Source: Bacteroidales bacterium (lineage in GTDB: Bacteria; Bacteroidota; Bacteroidia; Bacteroidales; P3). From it: a stretch of 64,000 nucleotides of DNA. Each line of letters opens with the position of its first letter. Position 1 is the stretch's first letter. Below are positions 44,141 through 52,999 of the stretch, one piece after another. The notes under the pieces were generated by a model. The model searched no databases. It was not told the origin of the DNA and saw nothing but the letters and a program-made list of their open reading frames with translations. A program made the position numbers and the translations under genes. Location: assembly GCA_016296345.1 (NCBI GenBank), contig JAEDJL010000002.1, positions 29,918 to 93,917 of the forward strand, in the 5' to 3' direction.

Positions 44141-46774
44141 TCAACCGCACTTGCTCCAACCACAATCGGCACATTGCTTGCAACCGTTTGTGTAGATAAT
44201 CTTTCCACCGCACTGAGGACATTTCTCACCCTCGACAACAGTGCCGTCTTTGACGTATTTCTTTAATGCTCTGGCTATACCGTTTTTCCAAGTGTTGATT
44301 GAATCGGTGTCCAAAGTAAGTTTTGAAATCAGTTCTATCACGTTTGTTATCGGCATTCCGTGTCTCAGTATGCCGGAAATAAGTTTGGCATAATTCCAAT
44401 ACTCTTTCTTGAACATACGAGAAAGACCCTCTATGGTAACTTTGTATCCGTCGTTATCCAAGAACTGAAAATCGTATCTGGCAGGAAGATTGTCTTCTTT
44501 TACTCTGATGACCCAGCCTTTTTCAACCGAGTTTGGAAGCACGAAACTATCGGCTTTTCCCGAGAATATTTCGTATGGACGTCCCTCATACAAGCCTACA
44601 ACGGCAATCCACTTCTCCTTGTCGTTTTGGAAACGGATTATGTCGGCTTCCAACTTCTTAGGACGTTTCGGAGCTTTGGTTTCGGTAAATGTACTGTTGT
44701 TTTTGTTAGAACCCGACACCAAGACACCATTTCGAGAGCCGTCTCTGTAAATAGTCATTCCCTTACAACCGCTTTCCCATGCTGTTTGGTAAATCTTATC
44801 GACCACTTCCTCCGAGGTTTCCTTCGGAATGTTCACCGTAACCGAGATAGAATGATCCACCCACTTCTGAATAGCTCCTTGCATCTTTACTTTATTAACC
44901 CAGTTCACACAGTTGGCAGTGGCATTGTTGTACGGAGACTTGGCAATCACCTCTTGCAGCTGCTCATCGGTATATTTGTGTACCAAATCTTCAACATTGT
45001 AACCGTTGATTTCTGCCCACACTGCAAATTTGTGGTGCAACACATTGTACTCTTCCCATGCCTGTCCCTCATTATCGGTAAAAGATATTGTAGCTTCGCT
45101 GTCATTTGGATTTACTTTCCTGCGACGTCTGTACGAAACTAAGAATGCAGGTTCTATTCCCGACGATGTTTGAGTGCAAATGCTGACGCTGCCTGTCGGA
45201 GCGATAGTCAGCAAGGCTATGTTACGTCTTCCGTATTGTTTCATCATGGAATAGAGTTCCTCGTCTGCACCTTTGAGCCTTTGAATGAAAGGATTATTCT
45301 CTTCCAACTTGTAATCATATATAGGGAAAGCACCTCTGTCGCGAGCCATAAGGGCAGACGAACGATAGGCAGAGCAAGCGAGAGCTTTTTGGACTTCGAC
45401 TGCAAAATCTGTTGCCTCGTCTGTGCCGTATGTGAAGCCCATTGCTGCAAGCATATCGCCTTCGGCTGTTATCCCGAAACCTGTCCGTCTTCCTTCCAAG
45501 CACTTCATCTTGATATTAAGCCAGAGTTCTTTCTCTGTTCTCTTTATTCCTTCGGGTTCGGGGTCGGATTCTATCTTTGCAAGTATGCGTTCGATTTTCT
45601 CCATCTCCAAATCTATCAGGTCGTCCATGAGCTTTTGTCCTTTCTGAACGTGCTGTTTGAAAAGCTCAAAGTCAAATTCCGCCTCCGAAGTGAAAGGATG
45701 TTTGACGTAAGAGTAAAGATTGATTGCCAAAAGGCGGCAACTATCGTATGCACACAAAGGAATTTCTCCGCAAGGGTTGGTAGAGATTGTCTTGAAGCCG
45801 AAAGAAGCGTAGCAATCGGGAACTGATTCTCTCAAAATAGTATCCCAGAACAATACTCCCGGCTCTGCAGACTGCCAAGCGTTGTGAATAATCTTTTTCC
45901 ACAGCTCTCGAGCATCTATTTCTTTGACAACGGAAGGATTATCGCTGTTTATTGGGAATTGTTGTCTGTAAGGCTTTCCGCTTACAACGCATCTCATGAA
46001 TTCATCATCAATTTTGACAGACACATTTGCACCTGTGATTTTGTTCAATTCCATTTTTGCATCAATGAAATCCTCTGCATCGGGGTGCTTTATTGATATG
46101 GACAGCATCAAAGCTCCTCTTCTTCCTCCCTGAGCCACTTCCTTTGTGGTGTTTGAGTATCTTTCCATAAAGGGAACAATACCTGTGGAAGTCAAAGCAG
46201 AGTTTTTAACAGGGCTCATCTTTGGTCGTATGTGTGAAAGGTCGTGTCCAACTCCTCCTCTACGCTTCATGAGCTGCACTTGCTCCTGATCTATCTTCAA
46301 TATGCCGCCATACGAATCGGAATTGGCAGGATTGCCTATCACAAAGCAGTTTGACAAAGAGACAACTTGGAAATCATTTCCTATTCCTGCCATAGGGCTT
46401 CCCTGAGGAATGATATATTTGAAATCTTTCAACAATTCATATATATCCTCTTCGCTCAAAGGGTTCTTGTATTTGCGTTCTATTCTGGCAAATTCTCTTG
46501 CCAAACGTCTGTGCATCTCGTCCGGATTGAGTTCATAGACCTTGTCGCCGTCTCTGAGTGCATATTTGTTAATCCAAACGTCAGCTGCCAACGTATCACC
46601 CTTGAAATACTCTGTGCAAGACTTCAAAATTTCCTCTTTGTTTTGCTCTTTTCTGTCCATTTGTGTCTTTTTCCTTTTACTTTTTTGTGCAACAATTTCC
46701 TTCTTTGCCAAAGACTTATCTTCTTTGTCAAAGATTGGTTCATTTGATGATGATGAAAATAAATCCAAATCCAT
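44141..46774 (-). CDS. nrdJ: Adenosylcobalamin-dependent (class II) ribonucleotide reductase
   Basis: The 877-residue enzyme reduces ribonucleotides to deoxyribonucleotides with coenzyme B12 and needs no oxygen. Recognisable blocks are VVSLSNCFVIGNP (redox Cys), the RRGGVGHDLSHIRP and NTTKEVAQGGRRGALMLSISIKHPD regions, ISTNPCGEIPLCAYDSCRL with the radical Cys, LLTIAPTGSVS and a TSCPD-like C-terminal domain. A zinc-ribbon tail (CPQCGGKIIYTNGCKQCADCG) ends the protein and probably shuttles disulfides. The first ~45 residues are a lysine-rich extension (KSKRKKTQMDRKEQNKEE). I saw no cobalamin riboswitch in the upstream region. Confidence 0.95.
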   Translation of the reverse strand: MDLDLFSSSSNEPIFDKEDKSLAKKEIVAQKSKRKKTQMDRKEQNKEEILKSCTEYFKGDTLAADVWINKYALRDGDKVYELNPDEMHRRLAREFARIERKYKNPLSEEDIYELLKDFKYIIPQGSPMAGIGNDFQVVSLSNCFVIGNPANSDSYGGILKIDQEQVQLMKRRGGVGHDLSHIRPKMSPVKNSALTSTGIVPFMERYSNTTKEVAQGGRRGALMLSISIKHPDAEDFIDAKMELNKITGANVSVKIDDEFMRCVVSGKPYRQQFPINSDNPSVVKEIDARELWKKIIHNAWQSAEPGVLFWDTILRESVPDCYASFGFKTISTNPCGEIPLCAYDSCRLLAINLYSYVKHPFTSEAEFDFELFKQHVQKGQKLMDDLIDLEMEKIERILAKIESDPEPEGIKRTEKELWLNIKMKCLEGRRTGFGITAEGDMLAAMGFTYGTDEATDFAVEVQKALACSAYRSSALMARDRGAFPIYDYKLEENNPFIQRLKGADEELYSMMKQYGRRNIALLTIAPTGSVSICTQTSSGIEPAFLVSYRRRRKVNPNDSEATISFTDNEGQAWEEYNVLHHKFAVWAEINGYNVEDLVHKYTDEQLQEVIAKSPYNNATANCVNWVNKVKMQGAIQKWVDHSISVTVNIPKETSEEVVDKIYQTAWESGCKGMTIYRDGSRNGVLVSGSNKNNSTFTETKAPKRPKKLEADIIRFQNDKEKWIAVVGLYEGRPYEIFSGKADSFVLPNSVEKGWVIRVKEDNLPARYDFQFLDNDGYKVTIEGLSRMFKKEYWNYAKLISGILRHGMPITNVIELISKLTLDTDSINTWKNGIARALKKYVKDGTVVEGEKCPQCGGKIIYTNGCKQCADCGWSKCG

Positions 46775-46794
46775 AACTCATGAAATTCAGGTTA

Positions 46795-46802
46795 CAAACT
46801 TA
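46795..46802 (-). promoter_or_regulatory. Promoter -7 element of nrdJ
   Basis: On the minus strand this reads TAAGTTTG (TAnnTTTG), 20 bases before the nrdJ ATG. A TTG (46820-46822) lies 17 bases further up, slightly short. Confidence 0.45.
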
Positions 46803-46934
46803 CAAAATATTGTTGCACACAAAGACCTGCTGACTTTACTAAGTTTTCAACAAAGACTTGTTTTTAGCAATGAAAAATCTTTGCTTTTAAGGACTGCGAG
46901 TTTTTTTTGCTTGTTGAAAACCAAATTTGCAATC

Positions 46935-46947
46935 AAAACGGCGTTTT
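46935..46947. repeat. Single 21-bp-family repeat unit, locus F
   Basis: AAAACGGCGTTTT, the reverse-oriented core, stands alone between the divergent nrdJ and DegT-type genes, followed by ATTTTGG. No neighbouring unit is found at 21 bp on either side. Confidence 0.7.
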
Positions 46948-46963
46948 ATTTTGGTTTTATCTT

Positions 46964-46971
46964 TACCTTTG
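46964..46971 (+). promoter_or_regulatory. Promoter -7 element of sugar aminotransferase
   Basis: TACCTTTG matches TAnnTTTG and is 30 bases before the ATG at 47002. It lies 17 bases after the single repeat unit. Confidence 0.5.
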
Positions 46972-47001
46972 CAAACGCTATTTTCAAAATGTAATTATGA
47001 T

Positions 47002-48132
47002 ATGAAGAAGATTCAAATGGTGGATTTGCACTCGCAATACGAGAAAATAAAGACCGAAATTGACGATGCCATATCTTGTGTCATTGACTCGACATCTTTT
47101 ATCAAAGGACCTGCGGTCGGTCAGTTTGCAAGCGAGCTTTCCTCATTCCTCGGGGTCAGACACGTCATTCCCTGCGGCAATGGAACAGATGCTTTGCAGA
47201 TTGCTTTGATGGCATTGGGATTAAAGCCGAGCGATGAGATAATTTGCCCTTCTTTTACCTTTATTGCTTCTGCCGAGGTGATAGGTTTGTTGGGCTATCG
47301 TCCCGTGTTGGTTGATGTGGACTACGATTCGTTCAACGTTACTGCCAAAAACATAGAACAAGCTATCTCGGTAAAAACAAAAGCTATCATTCCGGTGCAT
47401 TTGTTTGGTCAGTCTGCACCAATGGAAGCCGTGATGGCAATAGCAAAGAAGTATGATTTGTATGTGATTGAGGATACTGCTCAGGCTTTGGGAGCAGATT
47501 ACATTTTTGAAGACGGAAGCAGAAAAAAAGCAGGCACTATCGGCACTATCGGTTGCACCTCTTTCTTCCCTTCAAAGAACCTTGGCTGTTACGGAGACGG
47601 AGGAGCAATTTTTACAGACGACGATAAGTTGGCAGAAAAGATGAGTATGATAGCCAATCACGGCTCAAAGCAACGCTATCACCACGATGTGCTGGGAGTA
47701 AACTCTCGATTGGACAGCATACAAGCCGCCATATTGTCGGTAAAGCTCAAATATTTGGAGCAGTACGAACAGGCAAGATACTCTGCCGCACAAAAATATA
47801 CCGAAGCCCTCAAAGACATAGAAGGACTTGTCGTTCCAAAAGAGCAATCCTTCTCCACACACGTCTATCATCAATATACACTGAAAGTAAAAGACGCAAA
47901 ACGAGACCAACTTAAAGCATTCTTGGAAGAAAACAACATTCCGGCAATGATTTACTACCCTGTGCCGCTTCACAAGCAGAAGGCATTCTTGCCGATTGCC
48001 AGACAGGGAGGGGATTTGTCCGTTTCGGAAACTCTTTCCGAGCAAGTGCTTTCCCTTCCTATGCACACAGAGCTTGACAACGAGCAACAACAATACATCA
48101 TCGGCAAAGTAAGAGAGTTTTTCAACAAATAA
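47002..48132 (+). CDS. DegT/DnrJ/EryC1/StrS-family sugar aminotransferase
   Basis: The 376-residue PLP enzyme has the family features MVDLHSQYEKIKTEIDDAI, IPCGNGTDALQIALMALGL, DEIICPSFTFIASAEVIGLLG, VIEDTAQALGA and the PLP lysine in TSFFPSKNLGCYGDGGAIFT. Members aminate keto-sugars bound to nucleotides for surface polysaccharides; the sequence resembles the WecE/WbpE/FdtB group. The over-long frame starts inside the promoter region, so I use the ATG at 47002. galE follows after 12 bases, and the pair may supply nucleotide sugars for envelope glycans. Confidence 0.92.
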   Translation: MKKIQMVDLHSQYEKIKTEIDDAISCVIDSTSFIKGPAVGQFASELSSFLGVRHVIPCGNGTDALQIALMALGLKPSDEIICPSFTFIASAEVIGLLGYRPVLVDVDYDSFNVTAKNIEQAISVKTKAIIPVHLFGQSAPMEAVMAIAKKYDLYVIEDTAQALGADYIFEDGSRKKAGTIGTIGCTSFFPSKNLGCYGDGGAIFTDDDKLAEKMSMIANHGSKQRYHHDVLGVNSRLDSIQAAILSVKLKYLEQYEQARYSAAQKYTEALKDIEGLVVPKEQSFSTHVYHQYTLKVKDAKRDQLKAFLEENNIPAMIYYPVPLHKQKAFLPIARQGGDLSVSETLSEQVLSLPMHTELDNEQQQYIIGKVREFFNK

Positions 48133-48144
48133 ATACATTATTAT

Positions 48145-49170
48145 ATGAGAACGATACTTGTAACAGGCGGAGCAGGATACATAGGCAGCCATACGGTTGT
48201 GGAACTTCAAAATCAAAATTATAGTGTCGTCATTGCAGACAATCTTTCTAACTCAAACGAGAAAGTGATTGAGGCAATCTGTCAGATAACCGGCAAAAAG
48301 CCCGATTTCATAAAGGCAGATTTGTCCGACCAAAGCGAGTGTAAAAAGGTTTTTGACACATTCCCGCAAATTGAGGCGGTCATCAACTTTGCTGCATACA
48401 AGGCAGTGGGAGAGAGCTGTGAGAAACCATTGGATTATTACAAGAACAACTTGGGGATACTCCTCAATGTGTTGCAGCAGATGAAAGAAAGAGGAATAAA
48501 ATACTTCGTTCAATCGTCTTCATGCACCGTCTATGGTGAGCCGGAAGTGCTTCCGGTAAGAGAAAGCAGCCCTATTCAGCAGGCAACATCTCCATACGGC
48601 AACACAAAACAAATGGCAGAGGACATACTTCGCTTTACCGCAATGGCAAAACAGGTGAAGGCAATAGCACTTCGCTACTTCAATCCGGTGGGCGCTCACG
48701 AGAGTGCATTGATTGGAGAATTGCCAAACGGAGTTCCAAACAATCTCATGCCTTTTATCACACAAACAGCCGCAGGAATAAGGAAACAACTCACCGTTTT
48801 CGGCAATGACTATCCCACACCGGACGGAACTTGCATCAGAGACTTCATTCACGTTGTCGATTTGGCAAAAGCTCATGTGGTTGCGATAAATCGCTTCTTT
48901 GAAAACAAGAACAAAGCCGACTTTGAGTACTTTAACATAGGAACGGGAAGGGGATACAGCGTTCTGGAACTTATAAACAGTTTCGAGAAAACAATAGGTG
49001 TCAAACTAAACTACACCATTGGCAGCCGCCGACAGGGAGACATCACCCAGATATGGGCAGATACCACCGTTTCGGAGCAAGAACTCGGCTGGAAGGCAGA
49101 AATGGATATAGACCAAATGACGCTTTCGGCATGGAAGTGGCAGCAACACCTTGACAAAACGCCGTTTTAA
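48145..49170 (+). CDS. galE: UDP-glucose 4-epimerase
   Basis: The 341-residue short-chain dehydrogenase interconverts UDP-glucose and UDP-galactose. Visible are the NAD motif VTGGAGYIGSH (6-16), ADNLSNS, the catalytic Ser and YxxxK (SSSCTVYGEP; SPYGNTK), RYFNPVGAHESA, and YPTPDGTCIRDFIHVVDLAKAH. The final codons (...KTPF-stop) are formed by the first unit of 21-bp array B, so the repeat has become part of the coding sequence. Pairs with the upstream sugar aminotransferase. Confidence 0.96.
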   Translation: MRTILVTGGAGYIGSHTVVELQNQNYSVVIADNLSNSNEKVIEAICQITGKKPDFIKADLSDQSECKKVFDTFPQIEAVINFAAYKAVGESCEKPLDYYKNNLGILLNVLQQMKERGIKYFVQSSSCTVYGEPEVLPVRESSPIQQATSPYGNTKQMAEDILRFTAMAKQVKAIALRYFNPVGAHESALIGELPNGVPNNLMPFITQTAAGIRKQLTVFGNDYPTPDGTCIRDFIHVVDLAKAHVVAINRFFENKNKADFEYFNIGTGRGYSVLELINSFEKTIGVKLNYTIGSRRQGDITQIWADTTVSEQELGWKAEMDIDQMTLSAWKWQQHLDKTPF

Positions 49171-49239
49171 TCAAATAAAACGCCGATTTATTCAGACAAA
49201 ACGCCGTTTTATTTTGTTGAAACGGCGTTTTATTTTTGT
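49156..49239. repeat. 21-bp repeat array, locus B (4 units)
   Basis: Units start at 49156, 49177, 49198 and 49219 with cores AAAACGCCGTTTT, AAAACGCCGATTT, AAAACGCCGTTTT and GAAACGGCGTTTT. Three are forward and the last reversed, so the last two can form a hairpin. It fills the gap between the convergent galE and CPBP genes; the galE stop lies in unit 1 and the CPBP stop right at the other end. Confidence 0.92.
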
Positions 49240-50096
49240 CAATCGCAATTTGCTGATTTTCTATTGATAATATAAGTTCTTGCGAAGAAGAAAACAAGGA
49301 TTGCAAGGCTCAGTGCAATCGACCAAACCTCCTGAGAGTAAACCTCGCTCTCTGCTTGGGCAATGTAATTGTTGTTGTAGAGAAAGTAAAACAGACAGCT
49401 GACAAAGTTATTTACAAAGTGGTAGAGAACACCTGCCCAAATGCTGCCCGTAACTGCAAACAAAGTTCCTATGACACACGACATTACAAAGCGTGGAAGA
49501 AAAGAAAAAATCTCGAAATGTATGAAAGAAAAAATTGCAGAGCTGACAACGATTGCCCAAAAAGTGCTTTTGAACCATGTTTTCAGCAGTCTTTGCAAAG
49601 CACCTCTGAAAAAAAACTCCTCCACAACCGCAGGTATTACAGCCATTACAAAAGACGTTGCAACAAATCCCCATACTCCGCCAAGGGAAAAGAGTTTCTC
49701 TGTCATGAGAGCGGAAGTTTCCTGCATCTGTCGCCATATCTCTTCGCCCGGAAAGTGAATTTGTCCGTTCAAAACATTGAGCCAATCGACCAAAGGGATA
49801 AGACACACAGGCAAAACGGCAGCCCAAACAAACAATCTCTTGTCTTTCGGAAGCGAAAGTGTGAAACGAAAATCTCTGTCGAAGACCCAAAAGTAAATAA
49901 GGGCAGGAAAGCCGAACATAAAAAGCGAACAAATGCCCTGCAACAACAATGCTCCTGCCGGAGTGGCATTAAAATCGGGCAAACACAACATAAACACTGC
50001 CGAAATGATAGTTGCCACAACAAAACCGCTCAATAAAAGAGCTATCAGCAACATCAATTTTGGAAAAGACTTGATATTCTCGCTCAATAACTTCAT
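49239..50096 (-). CDS. CPBP family intramembrane metalloprotease
   Basis: The 285-residue protein has about eight hydrophobic helices and the CAAX-protease/bacteriocin-processing motifs EEFFFRG (the EExxxR motif, about residues 160-166), FSFIHFE (motif with His) and HFVNNF (HxxxN). Members cleave within membranes or process small peptides; some give bacteriocin self-immunity. No peptide precursor is visible beside it. It is the last gene of the minus-strand unit glnS-OMP-cdd-CPBP (8-base gap to cdd) and ends at array B. Confidence 0.88.
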   Translation of the reverse strand: MKLLSENIKSFPKLMLLIALLLSGFVVATIISAVFMLCLPDFNATPAGALLLQGICSLFMFGFPALIYFWVFDRDFRFTLSLPKDKRLFVWAAVLPVCLIPLVDWLNVLNGQIHFPGEEIWRQMQETSALMTEKLFSLGGVWGFVATSFVMAVIPAVVEEFFFRGALQRLLKTWFKSTFWAIVVSSAIFSFIHFEIFSFLPRFVMSCVIGTLFAVTGSIWAGVLYHFVNNFVSCLFYFLYNNNYIAQAESEVYSQEVWSIALSLAILVFFFARTYIINRKSANCD

Positions 50097-50104
50097 TATA
50101 GAAA

Positions 50105-50569
50105 TCAGATTTCAAATTCAAATGGAAGTAAATCTGCAACTTGGTCGAACTTAACGAAGCCTCCGTCTTTCAATCCGACAATGACAGAAAGTTTGTTGCC
50201 ATATCGTTTTTCGGTTTCGCTCATCACTTGTCGGCAAGCACCGCAAGGATATGCCGAAGCGTCTTTGCCTTGACTTGTTTTGGCAACAACAGCCAACGAG
50301 ACGGCGGAAGCCTCCTCCATTGCTGCAGCAAACAAGGCTGTTCTCTCGGCACAAAGTCCCGAAGGGTAGGCTGCGTTTTCTTGATTAGTACCTTGAACTA
50401 TCGTTCCGTCCGAAAGCCTGACCGCAGCACCGACCTTGAAGCACGAATAGGGAGAGTAAGACTTGGAAAGAGCAGTGTATGCCGCCCTTACCAAGTCTTG
50501 CTCATCTTTATTCAACTCTTCTATGTTTTCAAACCTGAGATAAGTAGTCTTGAAACTCTCTTCTGTCAT
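50105..50569 (-). CDS. cdd: Cytidine deaminase
   Basis: The 154-residue enzyme deaminates cytidine and deoxycytidine in pyrimidine salvage. The zinc site is complete: CAERTAL (C-A-E) and PCGACRQVM (P-C-x-x-C), with SYSPYSCFKVGAAV before them. Length fits the homotetrameric form. Spacing is 12 bases to the upstream outer-membrane protein gene and 8 to the CPBP gene. Confidence 0.95.
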   Translation of the reverse strand: MTEESFKTTYLRFENIEELNKDEQDLVRAAYTALSKSYSPYSCFKVGAAVRLSDGTIVQGTNQENAAYPSGLCAERTALFAAAMEEASAVSLAVVAKTSQGKDASAYPCGACRQVMSETEKRYGNKLSVIVGLKDGGFVKFDQVADLLPFEFEI

Positions 50570-50581
50570 GACAAACCGCCC

Positions 50582-51211
50582 TCAATCGATAATGAAAGTA
50601 TAGTTGAAAGCAATGTTTGCCGAATACTGTGTCTCCAATCGCCATGCCCCGAAGCAGTAAGGCAGAGAAAATTCTATGCCAAAGCCATGGCGGTGATTGG
50701 TACTTACAAGCAATCCTACCTTCGGCACAACCATTGCACGCCAACCGCTTTGCCCTTCAAAATCTTGAAGATAGTATTGGTCAATACTTTGTTGTGAGCT
50801 GAGGCTGTAGTCATATCTTCCCCACATTGCCCCTATGCCTATTCCGACAAAAGGTTTGAATACCTCGTTATAAAGATAGTAGTTGGCAGTAAGAAGAATC
50901 GGCACTTGGTGTGCAGCCCAATTATATTTGGCAGGAAGATATGAGAGCTTGAAAGACTGAGGCACGCAATAGTTGTAGCCTATGGATACTCCCAAACCAA
51001 GCTTTGTTTCTTCCAACTGCATTTCGAAGGCAAAATCTGCCCCATATACATAGGTATAGTTTTTATTCAAATCGCCCAAAGCCATACCTGCGGTCGGTCT
51101 TACGCTCAAAAAAATGTCGTAAGGCTCACCATTTGAAAGCCTGTGCCGCTGTTGAGCAAATATATTGCCGCAACACAATGCCATTATGAGTATTAAAAAT
51201 GTCCTTTTCAT
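50582..51211 (-). CDS. Outer-membrane beta-barrel protein, unassigned
   Basis: The 209-residue protein has a signal peptide (1-19, NIFA-Q) and alternating strands (GADFAFEMQLEETKLGLGVSIGYNYC; HQVPILLTANYYL; KPFVGIGIGAMWGRYDYSL) that suggest an eight-stranded outer-membrane barrel. No specific family recognised. It sits 19 bases after glnS in the same direction. Confidence 0.75.
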   Translation of the reverse strand: MKRTFLILIMALCCGNIFAQQRHRLSNGEPYDIFLSVRPTAGMALGDLNKNYTYVYGADFAFEMQLEETKLGLGVSIGYNYCVPQSFKLSYLPAKYNWAAHQVPILLTANYYLYNEVFKPFVGIGIGAMWGRYDYSLSSQQSIDQYYLQDFEGQSGWRAMVVPKVGLLVSTNHRHGFGIEFSLPYCFGAWRLETQYSANIAFNYTFIID

Positions 51212-51230
51212 AACTCCTTGCTTTGATTGC

Positions 51231-52907
51231 TTACTTTTTGTTCCACGAATCTTTCAATGTGCAGGCTCTGTTGAAGACAAGATGTTCCGAAGTGCTGTCG
51301 TAGTCTGTCGAAAAGTAGCCCAAGCGTTCAAATTGGTACTTGTCCAAAGGTTGTGTTGTCGAAAGGAATTTCTCAACCTTGCAGTTCTGCAACACTTTCA
51401 AAGAATCGGGGTTGAGGTTCTCCAAAAAGCTGTGTCCTTCTTCGACTTTGTCGGGACTTTCACTTTGGAACAGACGCTCAAACAGCCTTACCTCTGCATT
51501 ACAATGGTTGTTTGCATCTACCCAATGGATTGTTCCTTTTATCTTTCTGCCGTCATGAGCGTTTCCTCCGCGAGATTGTTCGTCGTAAGTGCAGTGAACG
51601 GCTGTTATGTTGCCCTCCGGGTCTTTATCGACGCCGGTGCAGCGAACTATGTAGGCGTATCTTAATCTTACTTCTTGACCCGGGGTCATGCGGAAGTACT
51701 TTTTAGGAGGGTTTTCCATGAAGTCGTCTCTTTCGATATAAAGAGTTTTTGAAAAACTTACCTCTCTTGTGCCGGCAGATTCGTCCTCCGGATTATTGAT
51801 TGCCGAAAGCAATTCGGTTTTTCCTTCGGGATAGTTGTCGATTATCAGCTTTACAGGGTTCAAAACTGCCATTACTCTTTGCGAACGCTTGTTAAGGTCG
51901 TCTCTGAGGGCGTTTTCCAATCTTGCATAGTCGATTACGTTGTCTCTTTTGGCAACTCCTATGTCTTCACAGAAGTTTCGTATGCTTTCGGGGGTGTATC
52001 CTCTTCGTCGAAGACCGCAAATTGTCGGCATTCTCGGATCGTCCCAGCCGCTGACGTAGTTTTCTTTTACCAACTGCAAGAGTTTGCGTTTGCTCATCAC
52101 CGTATAGTTGAGGTTAAGTCTCGCAAATTCGTATTGATGCGAAGGAAAGATGCCGAGTTGTTCGATAAACCAATCGTAAAGTGGTCGGTGAATGTCAAAT
52201 TCCAAAGTACAAATCGAGTGAGTTATGTTTTCAATAGAGTCGCTCTCGCCATGGGCATAATCATACATCGGATAGATTGACCATTTGTCCCCTGTGCGGT
52301 GGTGAGAGGTGTGAATAATTCGGTACATTATCGGATCTCTCATGTGCATATTGGGGTGAGCCATGTCAATCTTCGCTCTGAGGGTCTTGCTTCCGTCGGG
52401 AAATTCTCCTTTTCTCATTCTCTCGAACAAATCCAAGTTCTCCTCGACGCTTCTGTTGCGATAGGGGCTGTCCTTTCCGGGAGTTTGCACAGTGCCTCGG
52501 TTTTCTCTCATTTGTTCAAGGCTTTGATCATCGACGTAAGCCAAGCCTTTTTTTATCAATTCCACAGCCCACTGATATAGTTGCTCGAAATAGTCTGACG
52601 CATAGTGTTCTTCTGCCCACTGAAAGCCCAACCATTTAATGTCTTCTTTGATTGAATCCACATATTCGGTGTCTTCTTTTACCGGATTGGTGTCGTCAAA
52701 TCTCAAATTGGTTTTTCCGCCATATTTTTTGGCAACTCCGAAGTTCAAACAGATACTTTTTGCGTGTCCTATGTGCAAATATCCGTTTGGTTCGGGCGGA
52801 AAACGTGTGATTATGCTTTTGTGTTTTCCGCTTTTCAAATCATTGGTAATTATCTCTTCAATGAAGTTTAAGTTTGTCTTCTCTGTGCTTTCTTCTTTCG
52901 CTTCCAT
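51231..52907 (-). CDS. glnS: Glutaminyl-tRNA synthetase
   Basis: The 558-residue class Ic synthetase charges tRNA-Gln. It has the HIGH motif in PPEPNGYLHIGHAKS, the KMSKS-like VMSKRKL, and GlnRS-typical segments RFDDTNP, YDYAHGESDSIENITHS and SMCTLEF-like SICTLEFDIHRPLYDW. A complete glnS means tRNA-Gln can be charged directly here. It heads the minus-strand operon and is divergent from the DUF3109 gene. Confidence 0.96.
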   Translation of the reverse strand: MEAKEESTEKTNLNFIEEIITNDLKSGKHKSIITRFPPEPNGYLHIGHAKSICLNFGVAKKYGGKTNLRFDDTNPVKEDTEYVDSIKEDIKWLGFQWAEEHYASDYFEQLYQWAVELIKKGLAYVDDQSLEQMRENRGTVQTPGKDSPYRNRSVEENLDLFERMRKGEFPDGSKTLRAKIDMAHPNMHMRDPIMYRIIHTSHHRTGDKWSIYPMYDYAHGESDSIENITHSICTLEFDIHRPLYDWFIEQLGIFPSHQYEFARLNLNYTVMSKRKLLQLVKENYVSGWDDPRMPTICGLRRRGYTPESIRNFCEDIGVAKRDNVIDYARLENALRDDLNKRSQRVMAVLNPVKLIIDNYPEGKTELLSAINNPEDESAGTREVSFSKTLYIERDDFMENPPKKYFRMTPGQEVRLRYAYIVRCTGVDKDPEGNITAVHCTYDEQSRGGNAHDGRKIKGTIHWVDANNHCNAEVRLFERLFQSESPDKVEEGHSFLENLNPDSLKVLQNCKVEKFLSTTQPLDKYQFERLGYFSTDYDSTSEHLVFNRACTLKDSWNKK

Positions 52908-52942
52908 GCTTGCAAATTTTGTCGTTTGGTAAAATAATTGTG

Positions 52943-52950
52943 CAAAAATA
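52943..52950 (-). promoter_or_regulatory. Promoter -7 element of glnS operon
   Basis: On the minus strand this reads TATTTTTG (TAnnTTTG), 35 bases before the glnS ATG. It is 22 bases from the opposing element at 52973-52980, so the two promoters are back to back. Confidence 0.5.
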
Positions 52951-52972
52951 CGAAAATCATCGCTTATTTCCT

Positions 52973-52980
52973 TACTTTTG
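52973..52980 (+). promoter_or_regulatory. Promoter -7 element of DUF3109 gene
   Basis: TACTTTTG matches TAnnTTTG and is 19 bases before the ATG at 53000, giving a very short leader. It excludes the longer frame that begins within glnS. Confidence 0.55.
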
Positions 52981-52999
52981 CAGCAAAAAAAGCGAGATT

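Noticed and set aside
44360..45142. 260-codon plus-strand frame (and 45170-45826)
   Set aside because: Antisense shadows of nrdJ, whose frame is fully supported by family motifs.
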